A stretch of DNA of 64,000 nucleotides from Pseudomonas sp. R84 (lineage in GTDB: Bacteria; Pseudomonadota; Gammaproteobacteria; Pseudomonadales; Pseudomonadaceae), in contig NZ_CP019426.1 of assembly GCF_009834515.1 (NCBI RefSeq), positions 5,401,001 through 5,465,000 of the forward strand, read 5' to 3'. The notes under the pieces were generated by a model. It saw nothing but the letters and a program-made list of their open reading frames with translations, was not told the origin of the DNA and ran no database searches. A program made the position numbers and the translations under genes. How positions within the stretch are numbered: position 1 is the stretch's first letter; every line of letters starts with the position of its first letter. This document shows positions 59,215 to 64,000 of this stretch, in pieces.

Positions 59215-59290
59215 AAAAGATCGCAGCGTTCCGCAGCTCCAGGGTGGACATCAATCCCATGTAGGAGCTGCCGAAGGCTGCGATCTTTTG
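59215..59290. repeat. REP pair, GTAGGAGCTGCCG type, partly degenerate
   Basis: Right arm GTAGGAGCTGCCGAAGGCTG is intact; the left arm (CGCAGCGTTCCGCAGCTCC) has diverged and lacks the terminal TAC. The element reaches to within about 8 bp of the hpt stop codon. Confidence 0.8.
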
Positions 59291-59297
59291 ATCTTGC

Positions 59298-59855
59298 TTA
59301 CATGCCTTTAACGGCAAAGATCCCGTTGGCATTGCGCCAGTAGCCTTTGTAGTCCATGCCATAACCGAAGATGTAGCGGTCGATGCACGGCAGGCCGACG
59401 AAATCGGCTTTCAGGTCAGGACGCGCCTTGCGGTCGTGGTCCTTGTCGATCAGCACGGCGGTGTGCACTTTGCGTGCGCCGGCATGTTTGCAGAAGTCGA
59501 TGATCGCGCCGAGGGTGTGACCTTCGTCGAGGATGTCGTCGATGATCAGCACGTCGCGGTCGATGAACGAGACTTCCGGCTTGGCTTTCCAGAACAGGTC
59601 GCCGCCGCTGGTTTCGTTGCGATAACGGGTCGCGTGCAGGTAGGACGCTTCCAGCGGGAAGTGCAGATGGGTCAGCAGTTTGCCGGAGAAGATCAGGCCG
59701 CCGTTCATCACGCAGAACACCACCGGGTTGCTGTCAGCCAGTTGTTCGTTGATTTGTGCACCGACACGGGCGATGGCCGCTTCGACTTCAGCTTCGGTGT
59801 ACAGGCAGTCAGCCTCTCGCATGATTTGACGGATATGCTCGAGATCAGCGGACAT
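59298..59855 (-). CDS. hpt: Hypoxanthine-guanine phosphoribosyltransferase
   Basis: Purine salvage enzyme that makes IMP or GMP from hypoxanthine or guanine and PRPP. The 185-residue protein has the PRPP-binding motif VLIIDDILDEGHTLGAII and FCVMNGGLIFSGKLLTHL, and the C-terminal base-recognition segment KADFVGLPCIDRYIFGYGMDYKGYWRN. ATG at 59855 gives the family length. Divergent from upp across 162 nt that holds two palindromes. Confidence 0.93.
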   Translation of the reverse strand: MSADLEHIRQIMREADCLYTEAEVEAAIARVGAQINEQLADSNPVVFCVMNGGLIFSGKLLTHLHFPLEASYLHATRYRNETSGGDLFWKAKPEVSFIDRDVLIIDDILDEGHTLGAIIDFCKHAGARKVHTAVLIDKDHDRKARPDLKADFVGLPCIDRYIFGYGMDYKGYWRNANGIFAVKGM

Positions 59856-59945
59856 GGCGCTCTCCAGGGGTGGCGGAATTGGAAAAGCGGGCAAAGGTAC
59901 GCATCCATTGAGGCCGAATCAAGCCTTTATGGACTAACGTACAGA

Positions 59946-59983
59946 ATGTCCTATAGGACATCACCCTCGGATAGATTAATCTA
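59946..59983. promoter_or_regulatory. Two perfect palindromes between hpt and upp
   Basis: ATGTCCTATAGGACAT (59946-59961) and TAGATTAATCTA (59972-59983) are both perfect palindromes, 10 bp apart, in the divergent hpt-upp promoter region. They are good candidates for a dimeric regulator's operators, although no regulator is encoded nearby. Confidence 0.5.
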
Positions 59984-60017
59984 GGCCGGTTTTTTTGCCC
60001 GCCGCCGGAGTTTTTCC

Positions 60018-60656
60018 ATGCCCATCCTCGAGATCCGCCATCCGCTGATCCGTCATAAACTCGGCCTGATGCGCCGCGCCGATATCAGCACCAAGAACTT
60101 CCGTGAGCTCGCTCAGGAAGTCGGCGCCCTGTTGACCTATGAAGCTACAAAAGATTTGCCGCTGGAGTCCTACGATATTGCGGGCTGGTGCGGCACCGTG
60201 TCGGTCGAGAAGATCGCCGGCAAGAAGATCACCGTCGTGCCGATCCTGCGCGCCGGTATCGGCATGCTTGAAGGCGTACTGAGCCTGATCCCGGGTGCCA
60301 AGGTTTCCGCTGTGGGCGTCGCCCGTAACGAAGAAACCCTGCAAGCGCACACCTATCTGGAAAAACTGGTTCCGGAAATCGACGAACGGTTGGCGATGAT
60401 CATCGACCCGATGCTCGCCACCGGCAGCTCGATGGTTGCGACCATTGACCTGTTGAAAAAAGCCGGCTGCAAAGACATCCGTGCGATGGTGCTGGTTGCC
60501 GCGCCGGAAGGCATTGCTGCAGTAGAAAAAGCTCACCCGGACGTGACCATCTACACCGCGTCCATCGATGAGCGCTTGAACGAGCACGGTTACATCATCC
60601 CTGGACTTGGCGACGCCGGTGACAAGATCTTCGGCACCAAGCAGAAGGACGCGTAA
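60018..60656 (+). CDS. upp: Uracil phosphoribosyltransferase
   Basis: Converts uracil and PRPP to UMP in pyrimidine salvage. The 212-residue protein has [21 protein letters not shown] at the start, the PRPP loop [21 protein letters not shown], and the uracil-binding C-terminal [17 protein letters not shown]. Followed by uraA 2 nt after the stop, so the two are cotranscribed. Confidence 0.96.
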   Translation: MPILEIRHPLIRHKLGLMRRADISTKNFRELAQEVGALLTYEATKDLPLESYDIAGWCGTVSVEKIAGKKITVVPILRAGIGMLEGVLSLIPGAKVSAVGVARNEETLQAHTYLEKLVPEIDERLAMIIDPMLATGSSMVATIDLLKKAGCKDIRAMVLVAAPEGIAAVEKAHPDVTIYTASIDERLNEHGYIIPGLGDAGDKIFGTKQKDA

Positions 60657-60658
60657 CC

Positions 60659-61933
60659 ATGCAGCAAGAGTTCAACGATCCGCTCTGGCGCACGGTGCTG
60701 TCCGGCGCCCAGATGCTGTTCGTGGCTTTCGGCGCCCTGGTGCTGATGCCGCTGATCACGGGCCTGGACCCGAACGTGGCACTGTTTACCGCAGGTCTTG
60801 GGACGATCCTGTTCCAGATCGTCACCGGGCGTCAGGTGCCGGTGTTTCTGGCGTCGAGCTTCGCTTTCATCACCCCGATCATTCTCGCCAAGGGCCAGTT
60901 CGGCCTCGCCGCGACCATGGGCGGTGTGATGGCGGCCGGTTTCGTCTACACCTTCCTCGGCCTTGCCGTGAAGATCAAAGGCACCGGGTTCATCGACCGT
61001 CTGCTGCCGCCGGTGGTGATTGGTCCGGTGATCATTTCCATCGGCCTGGCCATGGCGCCGATTGCCGCGAACATGGCGATGGGCAAGGCTGGCGACGGTT
61101 CTGAACTGATCCATTACCAGACCGCAATGCTGATCTCGATGCCGGCGCTGCTGACCACGTTGATCGTGGCGGTGTTCGGTAAAGGCATCTTCCGTCTGGT
61201 GCCAATCATTTCCGGTGTGCTGGTCGGTTTTGCCATGGCGTTCTATTTCGGCGTGGTCGACACGGCGAAGATTGCCGCAGCGCCATGGTTTGCCATCCCG
61301 CATTTCACCGCGCCGGAGTTCAACTGGCAGGCGATTCTGTTCATCGTTCCGGTGGCACTGGCGCCGGCCATTGAGCACATCGGTGGCGTGATTGCCGTCG
61401 GCAGCGTGACCGGTCGCGACTATTTGAAGAAGCCGGGCCTGCATCGCACCCTGCTCGGTGACGGCATTGCCACCACCGCAGCCGGTCTGTTCGGTGGTCC
61501 GCCAAACACTACTTACGCCGAAGTGACTGGCGCAGTGATGCTGACCAAGAACTACAACCCGAAAATCATGACCTGGGCGGCGATCTTCGCCATCAGCCTG
61601 GCGTTCATCGGCAAGTTCGGCGCGCTGCTGCAGAGCATTCCGGTGCCGGTGATGGGCGGGATTCTGTGCCTGTTGTTCGGTTCGATCGCGGCGGTGGGCA
61701 TGAACACCCTGATCCGGCACAAGATCGATCTGGGCGAGGCGCGCAATCTGGTGATCGTGTCGGTAACGCTGGTGTTCGGGATTGGCGGTGTGCTGGTCGG
61801 CACCGGGACTGGCCCGGATGATTTCGGCCTCAAAGGCATCGCGCTGTGCGCGGTGGTGGCGATTGCGCTGAACCTGATTCTGCCGGGCAATGATGGCTGG
61901 AAGAACAAGAAGGCGGATGAGCCGCTGATCTAA
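60659..61933 (+). CDS. uraA: Uracil permease UraA (NCS2 family)
   Basis: Proton-coupled uracil transporter of 424 residues with about 14 membrane segments. Contains the NCS2 signatures PVFLASSFAFITPIILA and IEHIGGVIAVGSVTGRDYLKKPGLHRTLLGDGIATTAAGLFGGPPNTTYAEVTGAVMLT, where Glu and His/Asn residues line the substrate site. The operon with upp links uptake to salvage. Confidence 0.95.
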   Translation: MQQEFNDPLWRTVLSGAQMLFVAFGALVLMPLITGLDPNVALFTAGLGTILFQIVTGRQVPVFLASSFAFITPIILAKGQFGLAATMGGVMAAGFVYTFLGLAVKIKGTGFIDRLLPPVVIGPVIISIGLAMAPIAANMAMGKAGDGSELIHYQTAMLISMPALLTTLIVAVFGKGIFRLVPIISGVLVGFAMAFYFGVVDTAKIAAAPWFAIPHFTAPEFNWQAILFIVPVALAPAIEHIGGVIAVGSVTGRDYLKKPGLHRTLLGDGIATTAAGLFGGPPNTTYAEVTGAVMLTKNYNPKIMTWAAIFAISLAFIGKFGALLQSIPVPVMGGILCLLFGSIAAVGMNTLIRHKIDLGEARNLVIVSVTLVFGIGGVLVGTGTGPDDFGLKGIALCAVVAIALNLILPGNDGWKNKKADEPLI

Positions 61934-61966
61934 GCCTTTAGATCGTCGCTGCCTGAAAAATAGCTT

Positions 61967-62028
61967 TCGCGAGCAGGCTCGCTCCCATATTGGAATGCAT
62001 TCAAATGTGGGAGTGAGCCTGCTCGCGA
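61967..62028. repeat. REP pair, CGCGAGCAGGCTCGCTCCCA type
   Basis: Inverted arms TCGCGAGCAGGCTCGCTCCCA and complement with one change, between convergent uraA and hemH, 8 nt from the hemH stop. Confidence 0.85.
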
Positions 62029-62035
62029 TTTGCTT

Positions 62036-63061
62036 TTAGAGCGCCAGCGGTGCTCTTTCGCAGAGGGTCGCCAAGGCCTTGGCCCATTGCGGGTCATCAT
62101 TCAGGCATGGCACCAGCACCAACTCCTCGCCCCCCGCTTCGCGGAACTGCTCCTTGCCGCGATCACCAATCTCCTCCAGCGTCTCGATGCAATCGGCGAC
62201 AAACGCCGGGCACATCACCAGAATCTTCTTCACGCCGCTTTTCGCCAGCTCATCCAGCCGTGCCTCGGTGTAGGGTTCGATCCACTTGGCCCGGCCCAGA
62301 CGCGACTGAAACGACACCGACCATTTGCCATCCGGCAGGCCCATGCGCTCGGCGAACAACGCCGCTGTCCGCAGGCATTGCGCGCGATAACAGGTCGCCA
62401 ATACCGCAGGCGAAGCGTTTTTGCAGCAGTCATCATTCTTGAAGCAGTGATTGCCGGTCGGATCGAGTTTGGTCAGGTGCCGCTCAGGCAAACCGTGGAA
62501 GCTCAGCAGCAAATGATCGTAGTCCTGCTGCAGATGCGGCCGGGCGCTTTCGACCAGCGCCTCGAGGTATTCCGGCTGATCGTAGAACGGTTGCAGCACC
62601 GACAATTGCACGTCGAGTTTCTTCTGCCGGATCACCCGTTTCGCTTCTTCGATCACCGTGGTGGTCGTGCTGTCGGCGAACTGCGGGTATAGCGGCGCCA
62701 GCGTGATGCGCTTGTGCCCCGCCGCGACCAGCTTGAGCAAACAGGTTTCAATCGACGGTTCGCCGTAACGCATGGCCAGTTCTACCGGGCCGTGGGTCCA
62801 TTGCGTGGTCATCTGCTGCTGCAGACGACGGCTGAGCACCACCAGCGGCGAACCCTCGTCCCACCAGATCGAGGCATAGGCATGAGCCGATTGCTCGGGG
62901 CGTTTGACCAGGATCAGCGACACCAGCAAACGCCGCACCGGCCATGGCAGGTCGATCACATACGGGTCCATCAGGAATTGATTGAGGTAGCTGCGTACAT
63001 CGGCCACCGAGGTGGAAGCCGGGGAACCCAGGTTGACCAGAAGCAAGGCGTGATCGGTCAT
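62036..63061 (-). CDS. hemH: Ferrochelatase
   Basis: Inserts Fe2+ into protoporphyrin IX, the last step of haem synthesis. The 341-residue protein has [12 protein letters not shown] at the N-terminus, [29 protein letters not shown] with the metal-site His, and the C-terminal [25 protein letters not shown] with the second conserved Glu. ATG at 63061. It follows the YfcH-like gene by 13 nt on the same strand. Confidence 0.95.
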   Translation of the reverse strand: MTDHALLLVNLGSPASTSVADVRSYLNQFLMDPYVIDLPWPVRRLLVSLILVKRPEQSAHAYASIWWDEGSPLVVLSRRLQQQMTTQWTHGPVELAMRYGEPSIETCLLKLVAAGHKRITLAPLYPQFADSTTTTVIEEAKRVIRQKKLDVQLSVLQPFYDQPEYLEALVESARPHLQQDYDHLLLSFHGLPERHLTKLDPTGNHCFKNDDCCKNASPAVLATCYRAQCLRTAALFAERMGLPDGKWSVSFQSRLGRAKWIEPYTEARLDELAKSGVKKILVMCPAFVADCIETLEEIGDRGKEQFREAGGEELVLVPCLNDDPQWAKALATLCERAPLAL

Positions 63062-63074
63062 GCAACGTCCTATT

Positions 63075-63977
63075 TCAAAGGCGGCTGGAGAGATCATCCA
63101 GGGCCGCGCGTAAATCCGTGAACTGGAAAGTGAAACCCGCTTCCAGCAAGCGTGTCGGTATGGCCTTCTGGCCGCCGAGCAACAATAAAGACATCTCGCC
63201 GAGGCCGACCTTTAGCGCCAGCGTCGGCATCGGCATGAACGCCGGGCGGTGTAAAACGCTGCCCAGCGTCTTGGCAAATTCGCGATTGCGCACCGGTTGC
63301 GGCGCGCAGGCATTATAAGGACCAGTGGCCTGCTCGCGGTGCAGAAGAAAATCAATCAGGGCGATTTGATCGTTGATATGAATCCACGGCATCCACTGCC
63401 GACCATTGCCCAAAGGCCCGCCCAATCCGAGTTTGAATGGCAACAGCAAGCGCGACAAAAAGCCGCCCTCAGCCGACAGCACCAGCCCGGTGCGCACCAG
63501 CACTACACGAATGCCCTGCGCTTCGGCGCGCAGTGCGGTCTCTTCCCAAGCGATGCACAACTGACTGGCGAAGTCGTCGATCACCGGCGGCGAATCTTCG
63601 GTCAATTCGCGCTCACCACCGTCGCCGTACCAGCCGATCGCCGATCCGGAGATCAGTAGCGCCGGTTTTTTTGATCGCGCTTCCAGCCAGGCCAACAGGG
63701 TTTCCGTCAGGGTGATACGGCTGCTCCACAGCAACGCTTTGCGGCGATGGGTCCACGGCCGATCGGCAATCGGCGCGCCAGCCAGATTGATGATCGCCTC
63801 CACAGGCTCTTCGCCAAGATCTTCCAGACGCGCAATACCACGCACCTGCGCACCACAGATTTTCGCGACTTTCTCCGGCTTGCGGCTCCACACTGTCAAG
63901 CGATGTCCCAGCCCCAACCAGTATCGGCAGAGCTGACGTCCTATCAAACCAGTACCGCCGGTCAGCAATATGTGCAT
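63075..63977 (-). CDS. TIGR01777 family SDR oxidoreductase (YfcH-like)
   Basis: A 300-residue extended short-chain dehydrogenase/epimerase. It has the nucleotide-binding [55 protein letters not shown] (the YxxxK-like site is altered here to GWYG) and the C-terminal [29 protein letters not shown]. Substrate unknown. Complete within the window, with GAGGAAG upstream of the ATG. Probably cotranscribed with hemH. Confidence 0.92.
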   Translation of the reverse strand: MHILLTGGTGLIGRQLCRYWLGLGHRLTVWSRKPEKVAKICGAQVRGIARLEDLGEEPVEAIINLAGAPIADRPWTHRRKALLWSSRITLTETLLAWLEARSKKPALLISGSAIGWYGDGGERELTEDSPPVIDDFASQLCIAWEETALRAEAQGIRVVLVRTGLVLSAEGGFLSRLLLPFKLGLGGPLGNGRQWMPWIHINDQIALIDFLLHREQATGPYNACAPQPVRNREFAKTLGSVLHRPAFMPMPTLALKVGLGEMSLLLLGGQKAIPTRLLEAGFTFQFTDLRAALDDLSSRL

Positions 63978-64000
63978 GACATCTTCCTCGCGTGGCGTTT

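Overview
The window reads as chromosomal core genome of a Pseudomonas of the fluorescens lineage. The basis is gene content and order (mraZ-to-ftsW, rnpB, rsmI-lpoA-yraN-diaA-dolP, sspAB, petABC, rpsI/rplM, zapE-trpS, mqo, hpt/upp/uraA, hemH), GC-rich codon third positions, and the many short palindromic REP elements between genes. No database search was possible; product names come from recognised protein sequence and motifs. I see no tRNA, rRNA operon, CRISPR array, prophage, insertion sequence or integron.

Layout. 1-8990: minus-strand division and cell-wall (dcw) cluster from mraZ to the first codons of ftsW, with nearly every gene overlapping the next, driven from a sigma70-type promoter that carries three 10-bp-phased MraZ boxes. 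9290-9643: RNase P RNA. 9716-14245: rsmI divergent from lpoA-yraN-diaA/gmhA-dolP (envelope and replication-timing genes). 14380-19335: sspB, sspA, cytochrome bc1 (petABC), rpsI, rplM, all minus strand. 19511-28622: aldo-keto reductase, an acyl-CoA dehydrogenase facing a GlxA-type regulator, zapE, a C-terminally extended trpS, a hydrolase, zapG/yhcB, an OmpA-like lipoprotein and a glyoxalase II-like enzyme.

28824-41805 is the most accessory-looking stretch: a 1510-residue serralysin-like zinc protease in which most of the length is near-identical RTX-type repeats; a large MalT-type LuxR regulator; a DUF1329/DUF1302 pair (periplasmic plus outer-membrane barrel); and an AlkK-like acyl-CoA ligase. 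41952-46792: MFS transporter with divergent AraC regulator, LysE exporter, 2-hydroxyacid dehydrogenase, rsmC. 46852-47642: a yybP-ykoY (manganese) riboswitch in front of a GDT1/TMEM165 family transporter. Then an unrecognised AT-richer gene, an M48 lipoprotein protease, a chemoreceptor, an atypical SRAP protein, small proteins, a PlsC-like acyltransferase, yajG, mqo, a PA4642-like protein, hpt divergent from upp-uraA with two perfect palindromes between them, and hemH behind a YfcH-like SDR.

Most of the window is ordinary. What deserves a second look: the modular repeat array of the protease with a recombinant repeat unit; identical inverted terminators flanking the LuxR gene; the DUF1302/DUF1329/ligase/LuxR locus, whose biochemical role is poorly defined; the SRAP protein lacking expected active-site residues; the TrpS C-terminal domain; the hpt-upp palindromes; and the long unexplained leader of mqo. 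I did not find clear evidence of a wholly new multi-gene defence or mobile system.
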